Assembly (NCBI RefSeq): GCF_002127325.2
Contig: NC_035448.2
Span: 127,880,561-127,944,560 of the forward strand
Direction: 5' to 3'
Origin: Helianthus annuus
Lineage: Eukaryota; Streptophyta; Magnoliopsida; Asterales; Asteraceae
Length of the DNA: 64,000 nucleotides
Shown here one piece after another: positions 10,494 to 23,924 of the stretch. Every line of letters starts with the position of its first letter. Position 1 is the stretch's first letter. Both the position numbers and the translations under genes were made by a program. The notes under the pieces are model-generated. The model was not told the DNA's origin. It did not search any database and saw only the letters and a list, made by a program, of their open reading frames with translations.

Positions 10494-13400
10494 TGTCACA
10501 CCCTGGCTTTGCGGAAGCGTGGTTAATTTGGTGTGACTTCTTAATACCATAGCTTAATCATAACAAAGCTATATGAATTAAAAATATGCAAGATCATCCA
10601 TTAAAATAAAAATACCATAACATTGTCTTAACGGGATAACACCCTAACAACCATAAACTTGTTCACCAAACATTACAAATTCAATCTTAACATAAACATG
10701 ATTCAAGGACTGTGACTTGTCCAGGAAAGAGTCACATTCCCCGAACCCTGGATGACCTCGGTGACTAATGCAGCGGGAAAAACATGCCATACCGTGCCAG
10801 ATCTTTAATTCCCTGAAATACATGTAAGTTGAAAAATCAACAATAATGTTGAGCGAGTTCATGTGTAAGTGAGTAAATAAACCATTGTATTTATCAAAAA
10901 CAATGGTATGTAGCAAATAAGGAAAAAGAGATCACCAATGGTTTGCAAGGCCATTGATATGTGTGAAGTGCAAGTAGGAAGACTCAAACGTAGCGGATTT
11001 ATGCGTCGGGCACTAAGTCACCCCGAAGTCCGTTATGCTGGACCTGGGGCTGGGCTCGCTACACCCAGATAGATCTACCGCTCCTGTCCCTCGGTCCTAC
11101 CATGAGGATTAATGGCCTCAAGTTTCCGCCTACCCACTCACATGATCTAAGTAACAAACCTCCTTACGCTAACCATACCATGTATAAAGTATTCATAATC
11201 AATGTAACATGTATTTCACCCCCGCAGTTTAGAAAACTGAAAACAGTTAAGAGAAAAGGGGGACATGAACTCACAGTCAGTGCGTCGCTATACCAAGTAC
11301 TCCGAATGTCAGGCAGCTGTGCAACGACCTACATGTGCTAATTCTATTAGACGGATGGTCGTGCCTTAGCTTTATAGTTTAAGTTTTTGGGAAATAGTTA
11401 GACAACTATTTCGTGTTTATATTTTGCATGTACTTGGTAATTAATCTCCTTCCCAAGGATGGGGGATTTAATACATGTGCGTTCAATTTATAATATTAAG
11501 TCTCACTTAATATATTTTTACTTCTACTTCCAAAATATAAATATTTTTCTCAAAAATATTATATTTTCACTTCACATAATACTTCCAAAATAATGCGTTG
11601 ACAAAATACGCGTTCATGAATATTTCCGTATAATGCGTAAGTTACGTTTTAACGATTAAGTGGTAATAATAATTACCGGTGTAACTTATATGTTTGTCGT
11701 GTAAGCGTTTGTATTATTTTGGAGCTGTTATCGTTCGAAATATTATTTTTACTCTAAAAATAATATTTATGTATTTTCACAAAATAATCATAAGTAGTGT
11801 GGTGAAAAATATATTTACTAAGTATATATTTATCACGTTTAGTTTTGTGAAAATCCCACCTCCGAATATTTGTAAATAAAGTCGTGGCGAAATATATTTT
11901 GAAAACATATCAAAAAATAATTCTAACACTTGTAAATAATTCTAAGTGTTATATTTTTAGAAAATTTCGCCAGAGTTTCCCCTGTAACTGGAGGTGGCCA
12001 CGCTTTCTAGCGTATCATTTTCTTTTACAAAATCATTTCAACACTTCTTTAATCAATTAATCAATTTCCGACACATCAAACTAGTCGACAAGTATGTAAA
12101 ATCGCATAATCACATGAACTTGTGGTTTTTCCGAAAACTATAGTGTAGATCCCGTTATATTTTGTGGATCTATGTGTAAAATAACTTAATCCCGTAAAAA
12201 CCTCGTTTTTAGAATAAATCATCCTTTACAACTTCCCGTCATCTTTCTCAAAGATTGTTATTTTGTCGAAACTTTTCATTTCACAAGTGTTTATACACTT
12301 GTGGTTTGTAAAAATCATATTTGTTAGTGTGTCATCCGACTTTTATAAAACATGATTTTCTCGACACTTGGTTCTACGAAAGTACCACTTGTACATACGT
12401 AGATCCGCTAGTTTTAAATACTATTTTACAAGTAAAAAAACACTTTTACACAAGTTCATGTTTCTCGTGTGGTAGAGTTTCACCTTTTAACCCTTGTACC
12501 GATAGAAACAAGCTTATGTCAAGATCTATGATCTTAACAAAGTTGGGTTAAACGATGATCCGAGCTACCACTACGTAGATCGGGCCTAAATAATCACCAC
12601 TTTCAAATACTACAACCTTTACACAAGTATCAAGCTTTTAATCAACTATATTCATGTTTTAGTAGCCTTTAAAGATTCAAAAGATAAGTTTCCGCATTTT
12701 AACCGTTACAAATCTTATTAACCACTTTAGATATGTTCGAGAATGAGTTTTAAGTGTTATACCTCTAGCTCGGGGCTAGGGAAGATTCTAGGCGAAAATG
12801 TGGTGGATAAAAGCAAGATAACGAGGTCCTTCCACTTCCGTTTGCTCCAAGACTCTTTATGCGAGATCCCTAACTCTTGTATGATGTTGAAATGGATGGA
12901 TCAAAACTCGACAATGGTGGTGGTGACCCAAGGGGGTTCGGCCGAGAGCTATGTAGAGGAGAGGAGAGAGTTGTGTTGGGTGGAATGTGGTGTGAGAAAT
13001 CTCATGTGTTTAGTGTTTGTATTTATAGACAATTCCTTGTTCTTAATCCAATGGTCACTATGTCTTCTTGATATTAAGCACAAATCAATTAAATAATCAA
13101 AATTGTACTCTTGTGGTTCCCCCTAGTTGGCCGATTTCTAATTGGGGGGGGGGTATCTAGTTCGATTTCAAGTGTTTAGTTAGAGTTTAGTTAGATTAAC
13201 TAAGTTAGATTAGGGGTTAACTTAGTTAGTTACATGTTGCGTTTTAACGCGGGTGTTAGGGTAATCAGGGACCCTAACTGGCTTAGAAAAAGATCAATAA
13301 TATTATTGGCCATATTTTTATGTTCCGGGTATAGTCCGGTTGTTCGGTTGGATAGAAATCCGTTAAAGTGCTTAAGTAAGCTTTCAAGCGTCGTAAATAA

Positions 13401-13905
13401 TATTTTTAGTGACACAATTTATTTCCAAAAGTGTCAGGAATATTTCCTCATATTTTGGCACTTTATTAGTTAGCCAGAAGCTGGTATGTTAAATAGAGTG
13501 CTGTGTGTTTTGTGCTTAGAGTACGTTTTAGGCACATCCAATCATTATATCTTATTCCTAGAGACGCAGTTCTACAACCCTTGTATCCCTACACACACTA
13601 TGGGTGTAGCAAAATATTTCTGGCTCATACAGGCCCTTAGAGGCAGGTCTGCCTGATGCTGGCTTTATCAGCATGTTCAATAGGTTATTCGTTCAAATGC
13701 TACTGTGCTTTTGTGCATCATGTTTGTCACTAGGGTACAGTAAGTAAATAATGTAGTGACGGAAATCAAAGTATGATGCAGATATGTACAAGTATCAACA
13801 GTCAAGTAGCAGTTCGTCAGCAATTTTCAGTTAAGCACAGTAATTAAGCAGCAATTATTTATTAATTAAATCGTACGGATACCTGGTTTAGTGAGGGTTG
13901 TCACA
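10494..13905 (-). repeat. 3' LTR of B (left copy)
   Basis: 3412 bp, TGTCACACC to GGTTGTCACA, matching the right copy at 34623-38034. Short frames inside are shared by both copies and are not genes. The TATA box equivalent is at 13020-13027. Confidence 0.95.
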
Positions 13906-13918
13906 TTCTCCCCCCGTT
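13906..13918 (-). other. Polypurine tract of B
   Basis: The minus strand reads AACGGGGGGAGAA directly against the LTR border, the expected primer for plus-strand DNA synthesis. Between it and pol lies a perfect palindrome AAATTTCG-TCC-CGAAATTT (13923-13941) that touches the pol stop codon. Confidence 0.85.
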
Positions 13919-13940
13919 AGAAAAATTTCGTCCCGAAATT

Positions 13941-15856
13941 TTAAGCTCTGCTTGTAGAAGCAGGGTTCTTAGGAAATAAGTGGGGGTATTTCTCTTTCAT
14001 CCGGTCCTCACGCTCCCAGGTGAATTCAGGACCATGTCTAACATTCCAACGAACTTTGACGAGCTTGACACTGCTCCGGCGGGTCTTGTTAACTTTCCAG
14101 TCCGTGACCTCAACAGGTTCTTCAACGAAATGGAGCGTGTCGTCAACATGAATTTCGTCGGTAGGAATGACAACGGTATCTTGTGTTGGACTTCTCTTCA
14201 GATTGGATAGATGAAATGTATCGTGAACACCATTCAGTTCGGCAGGTAGGTCCAACTTGTATGCTACTAACCCGATTCTCTCCAAGATCTTGAACGGTCC
14301 AATATACCTCGGGTTCAACTTTCCACGTTTCCCAAAGCGTGCCATACCCTTCCAGGGTGATACCTTCAACAAAACCATCTCACCAACCTCAAACTCTAGA
14401 GGTTTCCTGCTTCGATCTGCGTAGGCTTTCTGCCGGTCACGAGCCGCGCTGATGCGATCTCGTATCTGTGCGATCTTATTTGTGGTTTCCTGTACCACTT
14501 CAGGACCAACCAACTGTCTATCACCTGCGTCAGCCCAACAAAGCGGCGATCTGCACTTGCGCCCATATAAAGCTTCGAACGGCGCGGCACCAATACTGGT
14601 GTGGTAGCTGTTGTTGTATGAAAACTCAACCAAAGGCAAATGCTTATCCCAGCTACCGCCCAAATTCATCACACATGCTCTCAGCATATCTTCTAGTGTT
14701 TGTATCGTCCGCTCGCTTTGGCCGTCGGTCTGCGGGTGAAAAGCAGTGCTCAGATTCAACTTTGAGCCAAAAGCTTCCTGAAAGGATTGCCATATCCTTG
14801 ACACGAACCTTCCGTCTCTATCAGAGATAATCGAGAGAGGTACTCCATGGCGTGTAACAATCTCTCTCATGTAGATTTCGGCCAGTTTGCTCGTATTATC
14901 CTTCTCTCGGATAGGTAGGAAGTGTGCTGACTTCGTTAAGCGATCCACTATTACCCAAATAGTGTCATGGCCTCTTGGCGTTCTTGGCAACTTCGTAATA
15001 AAATCCATAGAGATTTGTTCCCACTTCCACTTGGGAATCTCTGGTTGCTGCAGAAGTCCCGAAGGCTTCTGGTATTCCGCCTTAACCTTGGCGCAAGTTA
15101 AACATTTGCTCACATAAACAGCCACATCGCCTTTCATCCTAGGCCACCAATAATAATCTTTAAGATCCTGGTACATCTTATCCGCTCCAGGATGGATAGA
15201 GTACCGCGACTTGTGAGCTTCATCAAAAATAACCTTTCTTAAACCTCCAAACAAAGGAACCCAAATCCTTTTCTCAAAACACAATGTTCCTTCCTTGTTT
15301 GGTACCAATAACTTCTCCATCCCACGGAGATACTCTTCTTCAAGGTTTCTTTCCTTGAGAGCTTCTTTCTGCGCGGCACGAATGCGCAAAGAAAGATCGG
15401 TCTGAATAATCATTTCCAAAGCCCTAACCCTTATGGGCTTGATCCTCTCTTTTCGACTTAGGGCATCGGCGACCACATTCGCCTTCCCTGGATGATACTT
15501 AATCTCGCAGTCCTAGTCATTCAACAGTTCTACCCATCATCTTTGCCTCATGTTCAACCATAAAGGTAGTGTCTCCAGATCTTTAAAGCAAAAACTACTG
15601 CGCCTAGTTCCAAATCATGTGTGGTATAGTTCTTTTCGTGTACCTTCAGTTGGCGTGACGCGTAGGCAATAACCTTTTGGCGTTGCATCAACACACAACC
15701 CAATCCTTGCCGCGATGTGTCGCAGTATACCACAAAATCATCGGTACCTTCCGGTAGAGCTAAGATTGGCGCGTTGCAAAGCTTATCTTTCAATGTCTGA
15801 AACGCTTCTTCCTGTTTGATTCCCCAATCAAACTTCTTGTCTTTCTGAGTGAGGAG
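13941..15856 (-). pseudogene. B pol, C-terminal part: RNase H, integrase, chromodomain
   Basis: This continues the B polyprotein after the C insertion. 15856 down to about 15559 encodes the tether and first half of RNase H ([13 protein letters not shown]). The RNase H end is missing: relative to C, 61 bp around 15558 are gone, removing the TDHKSLQ region and shifting the frame. A TAG follows in the position of the Tyr of NDYDCEIK. From 15476 a 511-residue frame holds the integrase: a zinc-binding H2C2 module, the catalytic core with D in SMDF, D in ISDRDG and E in GQSERT, the GPF-type region, and a C-terminal chromodomain-like segment ending near VKVRWN...FTWERED, which in chromoviruses directs integration to particular chromatin. 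The stop is TAA at 13941-13943. Confidence 0.9.
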
Positions 15857-18800
15857 TGTCACACCCTGGCTTTGCGGAAGCGTGGTTAATTTGGTGTGAC
15901 TTCTTAATACCATAGCTTAACCATAACAAGCTATATGAATTTAAAATCATGCAAAGTCATCCATTGAAAATAAAACTGTCAATCATTTTCTAAATGGGTA
16001 AACACCCAATAACCATTACTTGTCTTAAACAGTACAACTACTACCATAATGCAAACAAATAAACATGGTTCAGGGGCCATGGCTTGTCCAGGAAAGAGCC
16101 ATGAGCCTTGAACCCCGGATGACTCTGAATCTAAATGCAGCGGGAAATCCTGCTAAACCGTGCCAGATCCTTAATTCCCTGAAATACATGTAAGTTGAAA
16201 AATCAACAATAATGTTGAGCGAGTTCATGCGAAAATGAGTAAATAAACCTTTATCTTTATCAAAAACCCTGGTATGTAGCAAATAAGGAAAAAGAGATCA
16301 CCAATGGTTTGCAAGGCCATTGATATGTGTAAATGCAAGTAGGAAGGCTCAAACCTAGCAAATTTATGCGTCGGGAACAAAGTCATCCCAAGGTCCGTTC
16401 TGCTGGACCTGAGACTGGGCTCGCTACACCCAAATAGATCTACCGCTCCTGCCCCTCGGTCCTACCCTGAGGATTAATGACCTCAAGTTTCCGCCTACCC
16501 ATTCACATGATCTAAGTAACCCTCCTTACGCTAACCATACCATGTATAACATATCCATAATCATTGTAACATGTATTTCACCCCCGCAGTTTATAAAACT
16601 GAAAACAGTTAAGAGAAAAGGGGGACATGAACTCACAGTGAAGGCGTCACTAAATCAGTAATCCGAATATCCGTGTGCTGCGCAACGACCTACATGTGCT
16701 AATTCTATTAGACGGATGGCCGTGCTTTAGCTTCATAGTTGATATTTTTGGGAAACGGTTAGACAACCGCTTCGTGTGTATACTTGGTATTTTACTTTCC
16801 TTCCCAAGGATGGGGGATTTAAATACATGTGTATTCATATTATCTCATTAAGTCCCACTTAATATATTTTATTTCTTGTTCCAAAATATAATTATTTTTC
16901 TCAAAAATAATATATTTTCTTTACATAATTCTTTTCCAAAATAATACGTTGACAACATACGTGTCGATGAATATTTCTGCGTAAAGCGTAAGTTACGTTT
17001 TAATGATTAGGTGGTAATAGAAATTACCGTTGTAACTTTTATGCTTGTCGTATAAGCGTTTGTATTATTTTGAGTTCGACAAAGTTTGTAAATGTTATTT
17101 TTACTCTAAAAATAATATTTATACATTTTCACAAAATAATCATAAACAGTGTTGTGAAAAATATATTTATTGAATAAATATTTATCACGTTTATTTTTGT
17201 GAAAATCCCACCTCCGAATATTTAATAAAGTCATGGCGAAATATATTTTGTAAATACTTCAAAAATAATTCCAACACTTGTAAATATTCTAAGTGTTAGA
17301 TTTTTAGAAAATTTCGCCAGAGTTTCCCCTGTAACTGGAGGTGGCCACGCTTTCAAGCGTATCATTTTCTTTTACAAAAACATCTCAACAATTTATTAAA
17401 TCAACCGAAACAATTTTCCAACATGCTAAACAAGTTTTAACACTTCAAATTGTAGATTATTTTGCGAGGTCGTATTACCACATGAACTTGTAATTTTTCC
17501 AAGAGTCGTTTTGTAGATCACTTTATATTAGTGGATCTATTCATATAATAACTTAGTCTTGTAAAAACCCCGTTTTTAGAAACAATCACTCTTCACAACT
17601 TCCCGACAACTTTTGTGAAAACTCAATATTTTGTCGGATCTTTTATGTACAAGTGTTTCTACACTTGTAGTTTATAGAAAATCATACTTATTCATATCTT
17701 ACCCATTTTTATAAAAACGTGATTTTCTCGACACCCGGTCCTACGAATATACCACTTGTACATCCGTAGATCGGCTTGTTTTAGATACTATTTTTCATGT
17801 CAAAACATTTTTACACAAGTTCATGTTTCCCGAGTGGTGGAGTTTCACCTTTTAACCCTTGTACACAAGAAACAAGTGTATGTCAAGATACGCGATCCGG
17901 ACAAAGTCGGGTTAAACGATGATGAGAGCCACCACATCGTAGATCGGGCCATATTAATCAACATATTCAAGTACTACGGCTTTTACACGCGTTATGTGCT
18001 TTTATCCAACGAAATACACGTTTTTGAAGACTTTAAAGTTTCATTTAGCGGGTTACCGACATTCAACCATCAAAAATCCTTTTAACCACTTTAGACACGA
18101 TTAATAATGAGTTTTAAACGTTATACCTCTAGCTCGGGGCTAGGGAAGATCTATGGCGAAAACTGAGTGGATAATAGCAAACGGTAGAGGTCCTCCGCGT
18201 TCCGTTTGTTCCGAGCTCCGTTGTACGTAACCACCGACACTTGTATACCCTTGGAATGTCAAGACTTGAACCGAAAAACGGATGTGGGGGTGGTGGTGAT
18301 CTCGGCCGAGAGGAGGGAGAGGGAGAGGGAGTGGTGGTGAGGTGAAGTGTGTGTTTGTGTGTGTGAGAGGTAGTGAGGTATTTATAGAGAAAGTCGTCTC
18401 GATCCTCGTGCAATCCAATATAAAATAATAAAGGTGTACTCCCCGGGTCCCACTAGTTGGCCGATTCCTTTAGGATGTAATGGTGCTCGGTTCGTTTCCA
18501 ATCGTTCAGTTACGGTTCAGTTTGGTTAAGTGCGTTAACTTTAAGGTCTAACCCCGTTAGTTGTTTAATGCATTAGGAAGCGGGTGTTAGGGTAATCAGG
18601 GACCCTAACTGGCTCAGAAAAATACCAATATTAATTTTGGCAATATTTTTATGTTCCGGGTATTGTCCGGTTGTTCGGTTGGATAGTAATCCGTTAAAGT
18701 GCTTAAGTTATCCGTTAAGCGTCACAAATAATATTTTTAGCGACACAATTTATTCTGCAAGGTGTCAGGAATAATTCCTCATGTTTTGGCACTTTATTAA

Positions 18801-19228
18801 TTAGCTAGAAGCTAGTATATTGGTAAAAGTGCTGTGTTTCGTGCTTAAGGTTCGTTTTAGGCACATCCAAATCTCTTTATCTTATCCCTAGAGACGTAAT
18901 CATACAACCCTTGTATTCCTACACACACTATGGGTGTAGTGAAATATTTCCGGCTCATTCAGGCCTTTAGAGGCAGTGTTTGCCTGATGCTGGCTATTTC
19001 AGCATGTTCACTGTGTATCCGTTTAGTGCTACTGTGCTTTTGTGCATCATGTTTGTCACTAAGGTTCAGTAAATAAGTAATGTAGTGACAGGAAAAATCA
19101 TAGTATGATGCAGACATGTATAAGTATCCGAAATCAAGTAGCAGTAATCTCAGTCAAGCACAGTAATTAGGCAGCAATTAATAATTAATTAAGTCGTACG
19201 GATACCTGGTTTTGTGAGGGTTGTCACA
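15857..19228 (-). repeat. 3' LTR of C (left copy)
   Basis: 3372 bp. No difference from the right copy was seen at the positions I compared, including all predicted peptides. The TATA box equivalent is at 18379-18386. Confidence 0.95.
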
Positions 19229-19241
19229 TTCTCCCCCCGTT
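19229..19241 (-). other. Polypurine tract of C
   Basis: The minus strand reads AACGGGGGGAGAA against the LTR border, as in B. The palindrome AAATTTCG-TCC-CGAAATTT is also conserved, at 19246-19264, overlapping the edge of the pol stop. Confidence 0.85.
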
Positions 19242-19263
19242 AAATAAATTTCGTCCCGAAATT

Positions 19264-22200
19264 TTAAATTCTGCTTGTAGAAGCAGGGTCTTCTGGAAAT
19301 AAATGGGGGTATTTCTCTTTCATTCGGTCTTCACGCTCCCAGGTGAATTCAGGACCATGTCTAGCATTCCAGCGAACCTTGACAAGCTTGACACTGCTCC
19401 GGCGGGTCTTGTTTATTTTCCAATCCGTGACCTCAACTGGTTCTTCAATGAAGTGGAGCGTGTCATCAATATGGATCTCGTCGGTAGGAATGGCAACGTT
19501 AACTTGAGTTGGACTCCTCTTTAGATTGGATACATGAAATGTATCGTGAACGTTATTCAGCTCGGCAGGTAGATCCAACTTGTATGCTACTGTTCCAATT
19601 TTCTTCAAAACCTTAAAAGGACCAATGTAGCGTGGATTCAGCTTCCCACGCTTCCCAAAGCGTGCTACACCCTTCCAGGGTGATACCTTCAACAAAACCA
19701 TATCCCCAACCTCGAACTCTTGAGGTTTCCTTTTCAGATCCGCATAGGTCTTCTGGCGATCACGAGCCGCGCTAATGCGCTCTCGGATTTGCGCGATCTT
19801 ATCTGTAGTTTCCTGAACTACATCGGGACCTACCAATTGTCTATCACCTGCGTCAGACCAACAGAGCGGCGACCTGCACTTGCGTCCATATAAAGCTTCG
19901 AATGGCGCGGCACCAATACTGGTGTGGTAGCTGTTGTTGTATGAAAACTCAACCAGGGGTAAATGCTTATCCCAGCTACCGCCTAAATCCATCACACATG
20001 CTCTCAGCATGTCTTCCAATGTCTGAATCGTCCGCTCACTTTGGCCGTCGGTCTGCGGGTGAAACGCGGTGCTCATATTCAGCTTCGAACCAAAAGCTTC
20101 CTGGAAGGATTGCCATATCCTCGATACGAACCTTCCATCTCTATCGGATATAATCGAGAGAGGTACTCCATGGCGAGTGACAATTTCTCTCATGTAAATT
20201 TCAGCCAATTTGCTTGTATGATCCTTTTCGCGGATCGGCAAGAAGTGTGCTGATTTCGTCAAGCGATCCACTATCACCCAGATAGTGTCATGGCCCTTAG
20301 GCGTTCTTGGCAACTTTGTAACAAAATCCATGGATATTTCTTCCCACTTCCATTTGGGAATTTTTGGTTGCTGCAGAAGTCCCGAAGGCTTCTGGTATTC
20401 TGCCTTAACCTTAGCGCAAGTCAAACATTGGCTCACGTAGATAGCAACATCGCCTTTCATCCTAGGCCACCAATAATAATCCTTAAGATCTTGGTACATC
20501 TTATCCGCTCCCGGGTGGATAGAGTACCGTGACTTGTGAGCTTCATCAAAAATAACCTCTCTTAAATCACCAAACAAAGGAACCCAAATCCTTTTCTCAA
20601 ACATATCGTTCCTTCCTTGTTTGGAACCAATATCTTCTCCATCCCACGGAGATATTCTTTCTCAAGGTTTCCCTCCTTGAGAGCTTCTTTTTGCGCTGCT
20701 CGAATGCGTGAGGAAAGATCGGTTTGGATAATCATTTCCATAGCCCTAACCCTTATGGGCTTGATTCTCTCCTTGCGACTTAGGGCATCGGCGACCACAT
20801 TCGCCTTCCCTGGATGATACTTGATCTCGCAGTCGTAATCGTTCAACAACTCAACCTATCGCCTTTGCCTCATATTCAACTCCTTCTGGTTGAATATATG
20901 CTGGAGGCTTTTGTGATCTGTAAAGATCGTACACTTTGTCCCGTAAAGGTAGTGTCTCCAAATCTTCAAAGCAAAAACCACTGCGCCTAGCTCCAAATCA
21001 TGCGTGGTATAGTTCTTTTCGTGCACTTTCAGTTGGCGTGATGCGTAGGCGATAACCTTTTGACGTTGCATCAACACACAACCCAATCCTTGACGCGAAG
21101 CGTCGCAGTATACCACAAAATCGTCGGTACCTTCCGGTAGAGCTAAGATTGGCGCGTTGCAAAGCTTATCCTTCAACAACTGAAATGCTTCATCCTGTTT
21201 GATTCCCCAATCAAACTCTTTATCCTTTTGCGTGAGGAGCGTCAATGGTTGAGCGATCTTTGAAAAATCCTCAATAAATCTTTCGATAATAGCCAGCCAA
21301 ACCCAAGAATTGCCGGATCTCGGTTGGCGTCTTTGGCGTTTCCCAATCTTTGATCGCCTCGATCTTGGTGGGGTCCACGTGGATTCTATCTCCATTCACC
21401 ACGTGCCCAAGGAATTGCACTTCTCTTAGCCAAAACTCACACTTAGAGAACTTGGCGTACAACTGTTCCTTCTTCAGCAATTCTAGAATAGCTCTAAGAT
21501 GTTGCTCGTGCTCAGCCTTCGTCTTTGAATAAATCAAGATGTCGTCGATGAATACAATCACGAACTTATCCAGGTATGGCTTACAAACTCGGTTCATCAA
21601 GTCCATGAACACAGCAAGTGCGTTTGTCAACCCAAACGGCATAACGAGGAACTCGTAGTGTCCATATCGAGTTCTGAAGGCTGTCTTCGTAATACTCTCT
21701 GTAGTCAATGCACATACGGAAACTGCCGTCTTTCTTCTTCACAAACAAAGCTGGAGCTCCCCAAGGTGAGAAGCTTGGTCGAATAAAACCCTTGTCTAAC
21801 AACTCTTGAAGTTGTGTCGACAGTTCTTGCATCTCAGACGGAGCAAGTCTGTAGGGTGCCTTAGCCACAGGCGCGGCGCCTGGAACTAAGTCAATGTGGA
21901 ACTCTACTTGTCTCTGAGGTGGCAAGCCAGGCAAGTCTTCTGGAAAGACTTCTGGGTATTCCCTCACGACAGGGATGTCTTCGATCTTCGGCTCAGCAGC
22001 CTTCTTATCCACAATGGGTGCTAGAAAAGCAACACATCCTTTCTGCAACACCTTCTCGCTTTCAGGCAGCTAATCATCCTTAACGGCGTCTCACGCTTCT
22101 CTCCATGAACAACAATGGTCTCACCATCATCGGTCGGGATACGAATAATCTCCTCGTGACAAACTATCTCCGCTTTGTTACTCGATAACCAATCCATCCC

Positions 22201-22414
22201 TACTACCACGTCGAAGCTCCCCAACTGGACTGGTAGTAGATCGAGAGCAAACTCACGTTCTCCCAACTCTATCACGCAACCTCGAATCACCTCGTTAGCT
22301 TCTACAAATTTCCCTTTTGCTAATTCGATCGAGTATGGAATATCTAACTTACTAGCGGCTAAACCAAGCATATTCTTAAATTCTAATGATACGAAGCTAT
22401 AATCGGCGCCAGTA
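19264..22414 (-). pseudogene. C pol: broken protease-RT-RNase H-integrase
   Basis: The domains are in the usual order but split over several frames. Protease: the active-site motif reads SNTGA, so the catalytic Asp is Asn, and it is out of frame with gag. RT: a deletion of about 137 bp relative to B joins CIDYRE to ITKTAF at 21694-21699, removing the [10 protein letters not shown] catalytic block and shifting the frame; the FIDD block survives. An extra A near 21290 shifts the frame before RFIEDF. RNase H is otherwise complete, ending in a TAG that replaces the Trp of QRRW near 20856. One base is lost near 20600. From 20604 a 446-residue frame encodes an intact-looking integrase (D in SMDF, D in ISDRDG, E in GQSERT) and the chromodomain-like tail. 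Confidence 0.92.
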
Positions 22415-23605
22415 TTAGATAGAATAGATGCAAAGGTTTTGGTTGCTAAAGAACGTACCAGTAATCATGCCTGGATCCTGGCATGCTTCACGAACTCCGA
22501 TGCTGGGTGTTCTCTCACGGCCTTGTTTCAATCCCGGGCATTCTCTCTTAAGATGTCCAATGTCCCCACAATGGAAGCATCCTAACACTCGGCCATTTCC
22601 TTTCCTGCTTCCACCTTGGGCGTTGTTACGGTTTTCTCCTTGTCTGGGACTCTTCATCCCACAACCATCCTTGTTGTGCCCTTTTCTCCCGCACCTAGGC
22701 TTCCAACATCCACATTCATGGTGATACTTGCACCCAGCACGTCTTGCTTTAGTCTCTAAGCAAATCTTATCATTGGCCTGTCTGTTGTTAGGGCAATCTT
22801 TCTTGAAATGCCCTTTGTCTCCGCAGTCAAAACAACCTCGAATAGATCTTTGTTCATCATTATTCGTTCGGGTATCTTCGGTAAGCTTCCTTTTGTTCTT
22901 TCCAGATGACTCTACCTGAGTCTCCCTATCAGGGTTTGCAAGTTTTTCTAGTCTAATGGCTTCCGTAACGAGTGCCAAATCCATCTTGCTTGCAGCAATA
23001 GTTGTTGGTGGCGTAGATGCTGCCATTAAGCTCATGACTTGTGGTGCCAGTTCCCAAATGAACTGTCCCAATTTCCTCATTTCTGGTTCCGCTAAGTGGG
23101 GAATAACTCGTGCCAAGTCATGAAGTCTTTGCATGTATCCCAACATTTTTGGACCTTCCGTTATCAGGCTCTGGAATTCTCCTTCCAACTTCTGGGTTTC
23201 CTCTTTGGAGCAATACTTCTCATGCATCATTCCCTTCAGTTCATCCCATGATAATGCATATGCTGCGGTTTCGCCCTTCATTTGAACCTGAAGGTACCAC
23301 CATAGTCGAGCCCCATCTTGAAACAACTCAGAAACGTATAGGACTTGTTGTTCTGGCGTACAACCACTCATTCGAAAGATGGAATCCATACTTTCAATCC
23401 ATTTCACAAAAGCTATGGCACCTCCAGTGCCGTCGAACTTCGGAGGCTTGTAGTTGAGGAAGTGCCAGTAGGGACAACCGTTGTCTTCCGAGGTACCTCC
23501 GTTGCGCTCGGAGTGATGGGCCTCGTATTGTGCGATGACTGCAGCAATGATTTCCTGAAGTTCCGCCTCGTTGGTGGGTATGCGCATTTCGCGTCTTGGT
23601 GGCAT
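22415..23605 (-). CDS. C gag (nucleocapsid with three CCHC motifs)
   Basis: 396 residues starting MPPRREM. The capsid part (about 50-215) matches B gag in order and motifs (FDGTGGAIAFVKW, ARLWWYLQVQ, LKGMMHEKYCS). Three cysteine clusters follow: CFDCGDKGHFKKDC, an irregular CGCWKPRCGRKGHNKDGC, and CFHCGDIGHLKREC. The last part (GTFFSNQN) runs into a stop at 22415 because one extra base precedes the protease; in B the same region reads straight into protease. Gag itself could still be made and packaged, but the gag-pol fusion could not. Confidence 0.8.
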   Translation of the reverse strand: MPPRREMRIPTNEAELQEIIAAVIAQYEAHHSERNGGTSEDNGCPYWHFLNYKPPKFDGTGGAIAFVKWIESMDSIFRMSGCTPEQQVLYVSELFQDGARLWWYLQVQMKGETAAYALSWDELKGMMHEKYCSKEETQKLEGEFQSLITEGPKMLGYMQRLHDLARVIPHLAEPEMRKLGQFIWELAPQVMSLMAASTPPTTIAASKMDLALVTEAIRLEKLANPDRETQVESSGKNKRKLTEDTRTNNDEQRSIRGCFDCGDKGHFKKDCPNNRQANDKICLETKARRAGCKYHHECGCWKPRCGRKGHNKDGCGMKSPRQGENRNNAQGGSRKGNGRVLGCFHCGDIGHLKRECPGLKQGRERTPSIGVREACQDPGMITGTFFSNQNLCIYSI

Positions 23606-23924
23606 CTTCTAAAAGATGTTTCACATAGGTTAGGTCGTAGCAGGTAAAATGTATGTATTCAACAATATCAGCACATAACATCTCATGCTATCAATAAATC
23701 AGCCACATAACATCTCATGTCATAGAACATAAACCATAGATCAAACATCACAAGTGATGAGAATACTGCGATTGCATTACCACAAATCGAGACCACAATG
23801 TAAAGCTTATACGTACATAACTGTATCATACAACAATAATGACTTAGTAGGGGACGACCCTAGGCAAGTCGTGCGATCGCTGGTCATGTTAAGGAATCTC
23901 AGGTCTCTCCATTTTCAAATTTCA

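Noticed and set aside
17756..18085. 109-codon plus-strand frame, identical at 27881-28210
   Set aside because: It is inside the LTRs of C, antisense to the element, and has no counterpart in the B LTRs; a chance frame.
18129..18418. Two overlapping minus-strand frames rich in Thr/Pro/Ser, repeated at 28254-28543
   Set aside because: They lie in both LTR copies of C, just after the TATA box, in a CT/CA-rich leader; low-complexity translation, not a gene.
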